From the NCBI GenBank assembly GCA_902580535.1, contig CACHKZ010000006.1:1-36450 (forward strand): DNA of 36,450 nt, written 5' to 3'. Shown piece by piece: positions 1 to 9,303 of the stretch. Within the stretch, counting starts at the first letter, position 1, and each line of letters begins with the position of its first letter. This DNA is from an uncultured Pelagibacteraceae bacterium. Its GTDB lineage: Bacteria > Pseudomonadota > Alphaproteobacteria > Pelagibacterales > Pelagibacteraceae. The notes below the pieces were generated by a model. The model made no database searches and had not been told where the DNA came from. It was given only the letters and a program-made list of their open reading frames with translations. The position numbers and the translations under genes are program-made.

Positions 1-1
1 A

Positions 2-643
2 ATTTTAATTTTAATTTTAGGTGCTGCAGCAGTTTTAGAATTATGGGGAATAAAAATTGGACCAATAATAGCTGGACTGGGTTTATTTGGCGTTGCTGTA
101 GCATTAGGAGCACAAGATTTATTTAAAAATTTGATTTCAGGAATTTTAGTCCTTGTAGAGAAAAGATTTAAGATGGGTGATTGGATTGAAGTTGAGGGTA
201 TAATTGAGGGTGTAGTAGAAAAAATAGGTTTTAGATCAACCGTTATAAGAAAATTTGATAAATCTTTAGCTATTATCCCTAATTTTCAGTTTGCAGAAAA
301 TGCTGTAATTAATAAAAGTCAAATAACTAATTGGAGAATTAGTTGGACGATAACTCTTCAATACGATTCTACCGTAGAACAATTAAAAACAATTAGAAAT
401 GACATAGAGAATTTTATTAATCATTCAAAAGATTATGATACTGCTGTTGGAGTATCAGTAAGAGTTGATAAATTTTCTGATAGCTCAATAGATATGTATG
501 TGAGATGTTACACAAAAACAAATAGTTGGAGCGAAATGTTATTAGTAAAGGAAAGACTTGCAATTAAGATTAAAGAGATTGTAGAGGGTAACAAAGCCTC
601 TTTTGCTTTCCCAAGTACATCTATTTATGTAGAAAAGAAATGA
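2..643 (+). CDS. MscS-family mechanosensitive ion channel, 5' truncated by window edge
   Basis: Frame is open from nt 2 (ILILILGAAAVLELWGIKIGPIIAGLGLFGVAVALGAQDLFKNLISGILVLVEKRFKMGDWIEVEG), the typical MscS pore helix plus beta domain. The listed ORF start at 131 is an internal TTG. Confidence 0.93.
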   Translation: MLILILGAAAVLELWGIKIGPIIAGLGLFGVAVALGAQDLFKNLISGILVLVEKRFKMGDWIEVEGIIEGVVEKIGFRSTVIRKFDKSLAIIPNFQFAENAVINKSQITNWRISWTITLQYDSTVEQLKTIRNDIENFINHSKDYDTAVGVSVRVDKFSDSSIDMYVRCYTKTNSWSEMLLVKERLAIKIKEIVEGNKASFAFPSTSIYVEKK

Positions 644-930
644 TAGCTATATTTTATTTAGTTCTTCAACTTTTGAAATTATATTCTTATGTTGTTATAG
701 CCAATGTAGTTATTAGCTGGTTAATAGCTTTTAATGTTTTAAATACATCGAACAGATTTGTTTATTCAATTTTAGAATTTACTTATAAGCTAACCGATCC
801 AATTCTCAATAAAATCAGGGGTTTTTTACCTAGCCTTGGTTCTTTTGATATATCGCCAATTATTCTTCTTTTGTTGATATGGTTTATAGAAATGTGTATG
901 AAGCTCTACATAGCACCACTAATTTTTTAA
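640..930 (+). CDS. YggT family integral membrane protein
   Basis: 96 aa, two hydrophobic segments, VVISWLIAFNVLN...DPILNKIRGFLPSLGSFDISPIILLLLIWF typical of YggT; overlaps the upstream stop by 4 nt. Confidence 0.9.
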   Translation: MIAIFYLVLQLLKLYSYVVIANVVISWLIAFNVLNTSNRFVYSILEFTYKLTDPILNKIRGFLPSLGSFDISPIILLLLIWFIEMCMKLYIAPLIF

Positions 931-934
931 TATC

Positions 935-1783
935 ATGATTTTAATTGACGGAAAAAAACAATCAGCTGAACTAAGAGAAGAATTAAAAAAAGAAGTCGAG
1001 AGTTTAAAACAGAAACACAATAAAGTTCCAGGCCTTACAGTAATTTTAATTGGAGACTTAACCCCAAGCCAAATTTATGTAAGAAATAAAGAAAAATCAG
1101 CAATACAAGTTGGTTTGAAATCAGAAGTTATAAAATATCCAGATACTGTAGACGAAAAAACTGTTTTAAATAAAATAGATGAACTTAATAAGGATGAGAC
1201 AGTTTCTGGAATTTTAGTTCAATTACCATTACCCAAACATATCAACAAGCAACATGTTATTGAAACTATATCACCACACAAGGATGTAGATGGATTACAT
1301 CCAATGAATGTGGGTAATTTATCTTCTGGATATCAAGGATCAATTCCTTGTACACCACTTGGATGTTATTATTTGTTAAAAAAAATTGAACCCAACCTGA
1401 CAGGAAAAAAAGCTGTGATGATTGGTAGATCAAATTTAAATGGAAAAGCTATGGCTCAGCTTTTACTTCAAGAAGATTGTACAGTAACGATTACTCATTC
1501 AAAAACTAAAGATCTTCAGCATGAGTGCTTAGAAGCAGATGTTATTGTTGCAGCAGTTGGAATTCCTGAACTTATAAAAGGTGATTGGGTAAAAAAGGAT
1601 GCAATAGTAATTGACGTTGGGATAAATAAAACAGAAAATGGTATAGTGGGTGATGTAAATTTTGAGGAAGTTTCAAAGGTTGCAAAAGCTTTAACGCCAG
1701 TTCCAGGTGGCGTAGGACCTATGACAATTGCATGTCTTTTAAAAAACACAATTGAGTGTTTCAAGAGAACATTAAATTACTAA
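935..1783 (+). CDS. folD: Bifunctional methylenetetrahydrofolate dehydrogenase / methenyltetrahydrofolate cyclohydrolase
   Basis: Full-length FolD with motifs SQIYVRNKEKSA, VSGILVQLPLPKH, KDVDGLHPMNVG, GRSNLNGKAMAQLL, TPVPGGVGPMTIACLL. Confidence 0.97.
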   Translation: MILIDGKKQSAELREELKKEVESLKQKHNKVPGLTVILIGDLTPSQIYVRNKEKSAIQVGLKSEVIKYPDTVDEKTVLNKIDELNKDETVSGILVQLPLPKHINKQHVIETISPHKDVDGLHPMNVGNLSSGYQGSIPCTPLGCYYLLKKIEPNLTGKKAVMIGRSNLNGKAMAQLLLQEDCTVTITHSKTKDLQHECLEADVIVAAVGIPELIKGDWVKKDAIVIDVGINKTENGIVGDVNFEEVSKVAKALTPVPGGVGPMTIACLLKNTIECFKRTLNY

Positions 1784-1789
1784 AGTTTA

Positions 1790-2848
1790 TTGCTAAAGTT
1801 AACAATTTTAATTGTTATATTTTTTATCTATAATTCACTTTTGTTATCTATGGAAAAAGTACCTTATCATCACCTGCCTGACGGTAGTTTTAGAAATCCT
1901 GAAGGCTCTCCTGAAAGAAATTCTAATTTCAAATGGTCATTTAAAGTATTTAATCAAGAAAAGAAAAAACTCGACATGACCGTTCCCAGGGATCATGTCA
2001 TTGATAAAGACAAAGTAATTTCAGATTTAGAAAATTTAAAAAATGATGATTATATAGGGTGGATTGGTCACGCCACATTCCTAATAAAGCTTGGAAATAC
2101 CACAATTATAACCGACCCAGTTTTTTCAAAAAATGCAGGACCCTTAATTTTTGGCCCAAAAAGATTTGTAAAAACAGCAATAAATTTAAATGAAATTCCA
2201 AAAACAGATTTATTTCTCTTAACTCACAATCATTATGATCATCAAGATATGACTACAATTAGAAGATTTCCGTTTAAAGATGCAAAAGTTTTACTTCCAT
2301 TAAAACTTGGAAAATATTTCACACGAAATAGCTACAAAGATGTGAATGAAATGGATTGGTATGATGAAATTAAAGTTAATGAGGACCTTAAAGTAACATT
2401 AGTACCTGCAGTCCACTGGTCAAAAAGAAGCTTAACAGACACAAATAAAACTCTATGGGGAAACTTTTTAATTGAATACAAGAATAAAAAAATACTCTTT
2501 GCTTGTGACACTGGAGTTGGAAATATTTATAAAGAGTTAGGTGAAAAATATGGACCTATTGATTTAACTCTTATTAACATTGGGGCTTATAATTTTTATC
2601 CATTGTCACCTTATAAAGATAAATCCTCTTACCATACCAACCCTGAAGAGGCTTTAAGTATTGCAAGAGATCTTAAAAGTAAAAAAGTTTTAGGGATGCA
2701 CTGGGGTACTTTTGTTTTATCTTTGGAACCAATAATGGAGCCACCAGTTAGATTTAAAGATAATGCAGAAAAATATGGTTTTAAAAAAGAAGATGCAATT
2801 ATTTTTAAAATTGGTGAATTTCAATCTTTAAAAAATTTAGGAATTTAA
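1790..2848 (+). CDS. MBL-fold metal-dependent hydrolase, NAPE-PLD/UlaG-like, with N-terminal hydrophobic segment
   Basis: WIGHATFLIKLGNTTIITDPVFS, THNHYDHQD, VPAVHWSKR, ACDTGVGN, LGMHWGTF; TTG start. Confidence 0.87.
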   Translation: MLKLTILIVIFFIYNSLLLSMEKVPYHHLPDGSFRNPEGSPERNSNFKWSFKVFNQEKKKLDMTVPRDHVIDKDKVISDLENLKNDDYIGWIGHATFLIKLGNTTIITDPVFSKNAGPLIFGPKRFVKTAINLNEIPKTDLFLLTHNHYDHQDMTTIRRFPFKDAKVLLPLKLGKYFTRNSYKDVNEMDWYDEIKVNEDLKVTLVPAVHWSKRSLTDTNKTLWGNFLIEYKNKKILFACDTGVGNIYKELGEKYGPIDLTLINIGAYNFYPLSPYKDKSSYHTNPEEALSIARDLKSKKVLGMHWGTFVLSLEPIMEPPVRFKDNAEKYGFKKEDAIIFKIGEFQSLKNLGI

Positions 2849-3084
2849 CAACAGCCGCAAGTTTTTTTTTGCTTACTTTTTTCTTCTTTTTTTAATAATT
2901 TTTCTTCAGCTTTTGTTATTTCTAGCTCTCTTGCACTTTCTTCTAAAGCAGTTTTTTCCTGCAATAGTTTGTTTTCAAAATATGCGTAAAGAGAGTTAAA
3001 GCCTAGCTTAGAAGCTTTTTTTTCTTCGTAGTTTCTTCTTCCCTTTAAATTTTCAATTAATTCTAATATTTGTGGGTTTTGCAT
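2845..3084 (-). CDS. Small hypothetical protein, charged, C-terminal CGCC
   Basis: 79-aa ORF filling the gap between converging and co-directional genes; ends KQKKTCGCC; no family recognised. Confidence 0.6.
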   Translation of the reverse strand: MQNPQILELIENLKGRRNYEEKKASKLGFNSLYAYFENKLLQEKTALEESARELEITKAEEKLLKKEEKSKQKKTCGCC

Positions 3085-3125
3085 ATTATTTTTATCTCAT
3101 AAATTAAAAAAATTTCAATTATAAT

Positions 3126-4268
3126 TTATTCAAGTTTTTCAACTATTTTAGGAATATATTTTTTAAAGTTAAAAAAACCTTTGTTACAAAACTTCCATGA
3201 ATTTTGATCTAATTTTCTAAAAAGAAACTCAATATTTTTTAGTGAGTTTTGATTTATATAATCTAAATTTTCTCCAACAGTTGGATAGAGGCAGTAACAA
3301 CTTTCTAAGTTTTTAATTTCGTTTATATCAATAATCTCACAATTAATTGATTTTTCGTCCAACCTTTTCTTTTGTTCCTTAATCAAACTAGCCTTAAAAT
3401 TCACTACATTTTCACTAAGTTTAATATTTCTATTTTCATTTTTATTATCAATAAGAAGAATTTTTTTGAATTTTTGAATTGCAAAGTCAGTGATTTCAAA
3501 TGCTAAGTTATTTTCAAAAACTAGTAAGTTTTTCTCTTCAATATTTATCGGATTTTCAAAAGTTTTATGAAGAATAGTATAATTTTTATCATTTATTATT
3601 GGAGATACATTTTCGTTAAGTTTAATATTTTCAAATCTATTATTTGTAAATTTTTTAATATTCCATTCACTTGCAAGATAATGTTTCCCTTGAGTTTGAA
3701 TACCTGCAACCCAACGCCAGCCCAATGTATTAGATGCAGTATCACCATCGTATAAGTGTTGCATAAAAAATTCAGCACCAAGTTGCCAAGGTAAGTCTAG
3801 TGTAAATATCCAAATGCTCGCAAACCACATTCTGGTATGATTATGCAAATAATTATAAGTCTTAAGTTCATTTACCCATTCATTGAAGCATTCAATTTCA
3901 GTTTTACCTTCAATGGCATTTAAGTAACTTTTATTATCTTTAAATTCTTCTTTTATTCTTTTTAAATCTAATAAATAATCATCCCACACTCCTGATCTTA
4001 GTTCCAACCAACCTTTCCAGTATGTTCGCCATAAAACTTCTTGAATAAATTTTTCATTTTTTGAGAAGGAAAATCTTTCCAGTGATTTACTAATCACTTC
4101 TTTTTCATTAATCACTCCATGTGTTATATATGGTGATAGGCATGATGTATTTGATCTTTTGTCAGGACCAAAATCAAAATTCCTTAATTTTGAATATTCT
4201 CCAAGACTATTTTTAATAAAATTATCTAAGTTCTCAATAGCCGAAGCTCTTGTAGTTTTAAATTCCAT
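3126..4268 (-). CDS. Photolyase/cryptochrome-family FAD-binding domain protein (N-terminal FAD domain, C-terminal alpha/beta-like region)
   Basis: SNTSCLSPYITHGVI, FIQEVLWRTYWKGWLE, NYLHNHTRMWFASIWIF, DGDTASNTLGWRWVAGIQTQGKHYLASEWNIKKFT are photolyase FAD-domain motifs and begin at the N-terminus. Confidence 0.88.
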   Translation of the reverse strand: MEFKTTRASAIENLDNFIKNSLGEYSKLRNFDFGPDKRSNTSCLSPYITHGVINEKEVISKSLERFSFSKNEKFIQEVLWRTYWKGWLELRSGVWDDYLLDLKRIKEEFKDNKSYLNAIEGKTEIECFNEWVNELKTYNYLHNHTRMWFASIWIFTLDLPWQLGAEFFMQHLYDGDTASNTLGWRWVAGIQTQGKHYLASEWNIKKFTNNRFENIKLNENVSPIINDKNYTILHKTFENPINIEEKNLLVFENNLAFEITDFAIQKFKKILLIDNKNENRNIKLSENVVNFKASLIKEQKKRLDEKSINCEIIDINEIKNLESCYCLYPTVGENLDYINQNSLKNIEFLFRKLDQNSWKFCNKGFFNFKKYIPKIVEKLE

Positions 4269-4274
4269 TTTTTT

Positions 4275-5459
4275 TTATCTTAATTTTCTTTTATGAAAGT
4301 TAATAAATCTTTCTACATTTGATTTATTAAAAGTTTTATTTTCTTCGAAAGAAACTTTTTTCATCGAGTAAGCATTACTGGTAGTTTGTCTTGATTGAAT
4401 TGTAATATTTCCCTTATATAGTTTAAGTTTTACTGATCCATTTACTTTATTTCTATTTAAATCGACTATTTTTTGCAGTTTAAATCTTTCCTTTGAATAC
4501 CAATAGCCATTGTAAACAAGTTCTGCATACCTTGGCATAACCTCATCTTTTTTATGCATTGTGTCTTTATCCAAAGTTACAGACTCGATGGCTCTGTGAG
4601 CCACAAGCAATAATGTTCCTCCAGGAGTTTCATAAACTCCTCTAGACTTTATTCCAATAAATCTATTCTCGACCAAATCCACTCTTCCTATCCCATTTCT
4701 TCCAGCTAATTGATTTAATTTATCCAAAACTTTTGCCGGAGATAATTTTTTTCCATTTAAACCAACAGGGTCACCATTTTTGTAATTAATAGTAATAAAG
4801 CTTGGTTTATTTGGAGCCTTTTCAGGAGAAGTTGTTCTTTGAAAAATAAATTCAGGTGCAGAATTTTTAGGATTTTCTAAAACTTTTCCCTCCGTTGAAG
4901 TATGAAATAAATTATCATCAACTGAGAAAGGCGGTGCACCTTTTTTATCTTTTGGAATGGATATTCCATGTTTTTTTGCATAATTGATTAGATCTGTTCT
5001 TGATTTTAATTTCCAAATTCTCCATGGCGCAATTATTTTAATTTTAGGACCAAAATAATGATATCCTAATTCAAATCTAACTTGATCATTTCCTTTTCCT
5101 GTCGAACCATGTGAGACAGCATAAGCATTAAATTTTTTAGCAACCCTGATTTGATCTTTTGCAATCAGTGGTCTTGCAATAGATGTACCTAATAAATAAA
5201 CACCCTCATAAAGAGCATGACCTCTTATCATAGGATATACATAATCTTTAACAAAAATGTTTTTTAGATCATGAATTATTATTTTTTTAACTCCCAATTT
5301 TTTTGCATTCTTAATTATTTTTTTTCTATCCATTTCCTGCCCAACATCAGCAGTGTATGCTATAACTTCAGCATCATAATTTTCTTGAAGCCATTTAAGA
5401 ATGATAGACGTATCCAAACCACCTGAATAGGCGAGTACAATCTTCTTTTGTTTTATCAT
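4275..5459 (-). CDS. argG: Argininosuccinate synthase
   Basis: MIKQKKIVLAYSGGLDTSIILKWLQE, SHGSTGKGNDQVRFELG, full length. Confidence 0.97.
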   Translation of the reverse strand: MIKQKKIVLAYSGGLDTSIILKWLQENYDAEVIAYTADVGQEMDRKKIIKNAKKLGVKKIIIHDLKNIFVKDYVYPMIRGHALYEGVYLLGTSIARPLIAKDQIRVAKKFNAYAVSHGSTGKGNDQVRFELGYHYFGPKIKIIAPWRIWKLKSRTDLINYAKKHGISIPKDKKGAPPFSVDDNLFHTSTEGKVLENPKNSAPEFIFQRTTSPEKAPNKPSFITINYKNGDPVGLNGKKLSPAKVLDKLNQLAGRNGIGRVDLVENRFIGIKSRGVYETPGGTLLLVAHRAIESVTLDKDTMHKKDEVMPRYAELVYNGYWYSKERFKLQKIVDLNRNKVNGSVKLKLYKGNITIQSRQTTSNAYSMKKVSFEENKTFNKSNVERFINFHKRKLR

Positions 5460-5972
5460 TTAAGTGCAGCTTTTTTTTGCAGCGTTATAAGCTTTGGTAA
5501 AGCCCATCAATGAATAGTCATCTGTAGTTCTTGTGCCACTTTGTTTGTAGGCTGTTATCATAAGCCTTGAGGCCTTTTTCATTCTTTTAATAATTTTTTG
5601 CTCTGTTTTTCCACTTGAAATCCATGCAAATTTATTTTGTGGTAAGTCAAACTCAAATTTTGATTTTCCAGATGTAGCCAATATTGCATTTTGAACATTA
5701 AAGTCATAACCAGAAGTTATGCTCACTTCATCTGAAATCTTATCCTCAGGTCTAAAGGATACAAATAATCTTGCTTGCCTGTTGCTTGCCTTAGGAGACT
5801 GGCTTACTGGTATTGAATAAGCAAAACAGATTTTTCCAGTTTCATTAAAAACTGCAACGGCATTCCAATCTTTAAATGTACCTAACTTTGTTAAGTCTTC
5901 TGATTGGACAGATGAGATTATAAATACTGTTGATATAAGAGTTTTTAAAAATAATTTTTTAATTATGGACAT
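5460..5972 (-). CDS. Invasion-associated locus B (IalB)-like secreted protein
   Basis: Signal peptide, FKDWNAV...CFAYSIPVSQSP, LFVSFRP, ISSGYDF-like IalB pattern; adjacent to argG with no gap. Confidence 0.78.
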   Translation of the reverse strand: MSIIKKLFLKTLISTVFIISSVQSEDLTKLGTFKDWNAVAVFNETGKICFAYSIPVSQSPKASNRQARLFVSFRPEDKISDEVSITSGYDFNVQNAILATSGKSKFEFDLPQNKFAWISSGKTEQKIIKRMKKASRLMITAYKQSGTRTTDDYSLMGFTKAYNAAKKSCT

Positions 5973-6997
5973 GGATTAGGATATTTTTTTTGTACATTAT
6001 TTATTTCTTTAATTACTTCACTATCAAGATTCACTTTTACACTTTCTACGTTAGTTTTCAACTGCTCCATAGTTGTTGCTCCAATTATCACACTCGTCAT
6101 AAAGTCTTGGAGTTCGCAGAATTTTATAGACATTTGACTCATATCTAGATCATATTTCTGACTAATTTTGTAATAATCTTCAACTGCATTTTCCATATTT
6201 GGCTTTCTATATCTTGTCCAAAAATCAAAATCTCTCTCCATTCTTGAGCCTTTAGGAAACTGTTTATTTCTATATTTTCCACTTAAATAACCACTTGCAA
6301 GTGGTGAATAAGCTAAACATCCAATATTCTCTCTTATTGATACTTCAGCTAGCCCTACTTCATAAGATCTATTTAGAAGACTGTATGGGTTTTGAATTGC
6401 CATCATTCTTGGAAGACCTCTATCTTTTGCAAGTTGAAGATAATTCATCACCCCCCATGGTGTTTCATTTGATAAACCAACATATCTAATTTTGCCTTGT
6501 TCAATAAATTTTTTTAAGTTCTCCAAAACATCTTCAAATTTATTCCAGTCATTTTCTTTGTGCTCGTAACCCAATTTTCCAAAGTTATTTACGTTTCTTT
6601 CAGGCCAATGTAATTGATAAAGATCAATATAATCGGTTTTTAATCTTTTTAGACTTCCGTGAAGAGCATCCTCTAAGTTTTTTCCAGTAAAACTATTTTC
6701 TCCATTTCTCATATATTTTCTACTAGGACCACCCACTTTGGATGCTAATATTACATCTTTTCTTTTTTTTGTTTTCTCAAACCAATTTCCAATAATAGTC
6801 TCTGTATGGCCGTATGTTTCAGCTTTTGGCGGAACTGCATAGAGTTCAGCTGTATCCCAAAAATTAACCCCATTTTCTAATGAGTAACTCATTTGCTCAA
6901 AAGCTTCACTTTGGGTATTTTGTTCACCCCAGGTCATTGTCCCAAGACAGATTGTGCTTACATTTATGTCAGTATTTCCTAGTTTTTTATAATTCAT
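5963..6997 (-). CDS. Aldo/keto reductase (Tas-like)
   Basis: MNYKKLGNTDINVSTICLGTMTWGEQNTQSEAFEQM, NFWDTAELY, DYIDLYQLHWPER, SPLASGYLSGKY, IIGATTMEQL. Confidence 0.95.
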   Translation of the reverse strand: MNYKKLGNTDINVSTICLGTMTWGEQNTQSEAFEQMSYSLENGVNFWDTAELYAVPPKAETYGHTETIIGNWFEKTKKRKDVILASKVGGPSRKYMRNGENSFTGKNLEDALHGSLKRLKTDYIDLYQLHWPERNVNNFGKLGYEHKENDWNKFEDVLENLKKFIEQGKIRYVGLSNETPWGVMNYLQLAKDRGLPRMMAIQNPYSLLNRSYEVGLAEVSIRENIGCLAYSPLASGYLSGKYRNKQFPKGSRMERDFDFWTRYRKPNMENAVEDYYKISQKYDLDMSQMSIKFCELQDFMTSVIIGATTMEQLKTNVESVKVNLDSEVIKEINNVQKKYPNPCP

Positions 6998-7073
6998 GCT
7001 CAGTTATATGTAATGTTTGTTACATTTATTTTGACGACTTGAAAATCTCAAAAAAAAAACTTATATAAATATT

Positions 7074-7832
7074 ATGGAATTCAATAAAGAAAATATTCTA
7101 AGAAAAGCAACTACAGCCAAACAAACAGTTGTTATGGATGAAGGTCTAAGAGCCTACATGTTAAAAGTCTATAATTATATGGCAACCGGTGTATTACTAA
7201 CAGGTATAATTGCTCTTTTATCGTTTAAAATGTCTGTTGTAACAGACCCAAATGGTGCAATTGTTGGACTAACTGAATTCGGAAGTGCAATTTATTTATC
7301 TGGATTGAAATGGATTGTAATGCTGGCTCCTCTCGGAATTGTATTCTACATGAGCTTTGGCATAAATAAAATGAGTGCATCAAGGGCTCAAACTACTTTT
7401 TGGGTATTTGCAGCTTTAATGGGATTATCACTTTCTTCAATTTTACTAGTTTACACAGGTTTAAGTGTAACAAGAGTATTCTTTATTTCTTCAGCAACTT
7501 TTGGTGCTATGAGTATTTATGGTTACACAACAAAAAGAGACTTAACCAAAATGGGATCTTTTTTAATGATGGGTTTAATTGGGATCATAATTGCATCAAT
7601 AGTAAATATATTCTTAAAATCATCGATGATGTATTTCGCAATATCAATAATTGGTGTTTTGGTATTTGTTGGTTTAACTGCATACGATACGCAAAAGATT
7701 AAAAATATGTATGCAGCGTCTGACAGCGGTGAGTTGATGGGTAAAAAAGCAGTAATGGGTGCCCTAACTTTATATCTAGACTTTATAAATCTTTTTATAA
7801 TGCTTTTAAGATTATTTGGTCAAAGAAGATAA
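7074..7832 (+). CDS. Bax inhibitor-1/YccA family membrane protein
   Basis: Seven hydrophobic segments; FGAMSIYGYTTKRDLTKMGSFLMMGLIGII, LTAYDTQKIK, ALTLYLDFINLFIMLLRLFG. Confidence 0.95.
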   Translation: MEFNKENILRKATTAKQTVVMDEGLRAYMLKVYNYMATGVLLTGIIALLSFKMSVVTDPNGAIVGLTEFGSAIYLSGLKWIVMLAPLGIVFYMSFGINKMSASRAQTTFWVFAALMGLSLSSILLVYTGLSVTRVFFISSATFGAMSIYGYTTKRDLTKMGSFLMMGLIGIIIASIVNIFLKSSMMYFAISIIGVLVFVGLTAYDTQKIKNMYAASDSGELMGKKAVMGALTLYLDFINLFIMLLRLFGQRR

Positions 7833-7835
7833 GGC

Positions 7836-8174
7836 CTAAATTTTTTTCCAATCAACTTTATTTAAGAGTATTTTTAAGTCGTAAGAATTTTTTAAAATTT
7901 TACCATTAGTATCTGTAATTAAATATTTTAGATTTTTGTTTGATGGTTTAAAATTTTTACAAATTTTATAAATTGCTTTTTCAGCTGCATTTTTAAAAAC
8001 GCTGAAACTCACCTGTTTTCCTGAAATAGAAAGACCATAATCTTTCCAGTTTCCCGACGAAACCATTTTTGCATAAAGATCTAATATAATTTTTAGCTCA
8101 GATCTTTCAAAAAAAAGTTTTTTGTTTTCATCTTTATTTACATTATTTACTACGAGTTTTAAGTTTCTATTCAT
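7836..8174 (-). CDS. DUF2794 domain-containing protein
   Basis: FFERSELKIILDLYAKMVSSGNWKDYGLSISGKQVSFSVFKNAAEKAIYKI; pattern recalled for alphaproteobacterial DUF2794. Confidence 0.82.
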   Translation of the reverse strand: MNRNLKLVVNNVNKDENKKLFFERSELKIILDLYAKMVSSGNWKDYGLSISGKQVSFSVFKNAAEKAIYKICKNFKPSNKNLKYLITDTNGKILKNSYDLKILLNKVDWKKI

Positions 8175-8751
8175 TTAATTTGTATTTATTTATAAGACCA
8201 ATTTGAAAAGCGGTAAAAATAAAGGTTATAGGTAACATTCCCCAAACTTTAAAGTTAACCCAAAATTCTTCTGATTGTGTTCTCCAAACTATTTCATTCA
8301 AGATAGCTAGTCCAAAAAAGAAGTATGTCCATCTTTTATTTAAAATCTCCCATCCTTCATCACTTAACGGCATAGATTTCCCAAGTAATTTTTTTAAAAC
8401 TGGTTCGTTGGTGAAATATTTTCCGAACATTAATGCAAGACCAAACAAAATATTTATTATTGTTGGTTTCATGTAAATGAATATAGGATCATCAAAATAA
8501 ATTGTTAAACCACCAAATAAAGTGATCAATATCCCACTTATAAGTGGTACTTTTGGAATTGTTTTTTCAACAATCCACATAATTAAAACTGCTATGATAG
8601 TTGCAACTATAAGTGGAGGTATTGCAACGATTAAGTTTTTATCATTATTATAGTAAAAATAAAAAAATATTACCAAAGGCCCTAAATCGGTAACAAATTT
8701 TAAAACAGATTTATTCACTGCTACATAATAGCAGAATAATAAAACAATCAT
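8167..8751 (-). CDS. yciB: Septation protein A / inner membrane protein YciB (IspZ)
   Basis: KFVTDLGPLVIFFYFYY, FIYMKPTIINILFG, GWEILNKRWTYFFFGLAILNEIVWR. Confidence 0.93.
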   Translation of the reverse strand: MIVLLFCYYVAVNKSVLKFVTDLGPLVIFFYFYYNNDKNLIVAIPPLIVATIIAVLIMWIVEKTIPKVPLISGILITLFGGLTIYFDDPIFIYMKPTIINILFGLALMFGKYFTNEPVLKKLLGKSMPLSDEGWEILNKRWTYFFFGLAILNEIVWRTQSEEFWVNFKVWGMLPITFIFTAFQIGLINKYKLNE

Positions 8752-8795
8752 ATTTTTTTTATTGATTTTTATTTTTAAATATCCATATTTATTAT

Positions 8796-9116
8796 GTGAC
8801 TATTCAAAAAGGAAAATTCTCAATTGGAGACGTTGTAAAACATAAGCACTTCGACTTTAGAGGTGTGATTTATGATGTTGATTTTGAGTTTAATAATTCA
8901 GAGGAATGGTATCAATCCATACCAAAAAACGTAAGACCTAGAAAAGATCAACCATTCTATCATTTGTTAGCTGAGAATGATGAAATAACATACGAAGCAT
9001 ATGTGTCAGAGCAAAATCTATTAGTGGACGACTCTGATGAGCCCATTAAACACCCCTTAATAAATGAGATATTTTCAGGAAAAAGAGGCTCTAGTTATTT
9101 CAAACCCTCTAACTAG
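8796..9116 (+). CDS. hspQ: Heat shock protein HspQ
   Basis: KFSIGDVVKHKHFDFRGVIYDVDFEFNNSEEWY...RPRKDQPFYHLLAEN...AYVSEQNLL; GTG start. Confidence 0.93.
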   Translation: MTIQKGKFSIGDVVKHKHFDFRGVIYDVDFEFNNSEEWYQSIPKNVRPRKDQPFYHLLAENDEITYEAYVSEQNLLVDDSDEPIKHPLINEIFSGKRGSSYFKPSN

Positions 9117-9150
9117 ATACAATTACATTATTTAAACACATTTCGTGCAA

Positions 9151-9177
9151 ATCTTAGACATACATGAAGGCTAAGAT
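9151..9177. other. Intergenic inverted repeat between hspQ and ccmC
   Basis: atcttag-N13-ctaagat, perfect 7-bp arms, in the longest non-coding gap of the window. Confidence 0.4.
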
Positions 9178-9303
9178 AATTAAATATTTTGGCCAAGGAT
9201 GCATAATTTATCCATTTATTTATCTCCCTCTGTGTTCTTGGTCAGAATAACTCACCATAAAAATTTTCAAAATTTTTTAATTTGATATAGATAGCTAAAA
9301 AAA

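Noticed and set aside
1516-1764. 82-aa reverse-strand ORF inside folD
   Set aside because: Shadow ORF fully antisense to a clearly conserved gene; composition reflects the complement of FolD codons.
3567-3781. 62-aa forward and 61-aa reverse ORFs inside the photolyase-like gene
   Set aside because: Shadow/out-of-frame ORFs within recognised FAD-domain coding sequence.
7400-7702. 100-aa same-strand ORF inside the Bax-inhibitor-1 gene
   Set aside because: Out-of-frame reading of a conserved membrane protein; Asn/Phe/Cys-rich, non-protein-like.
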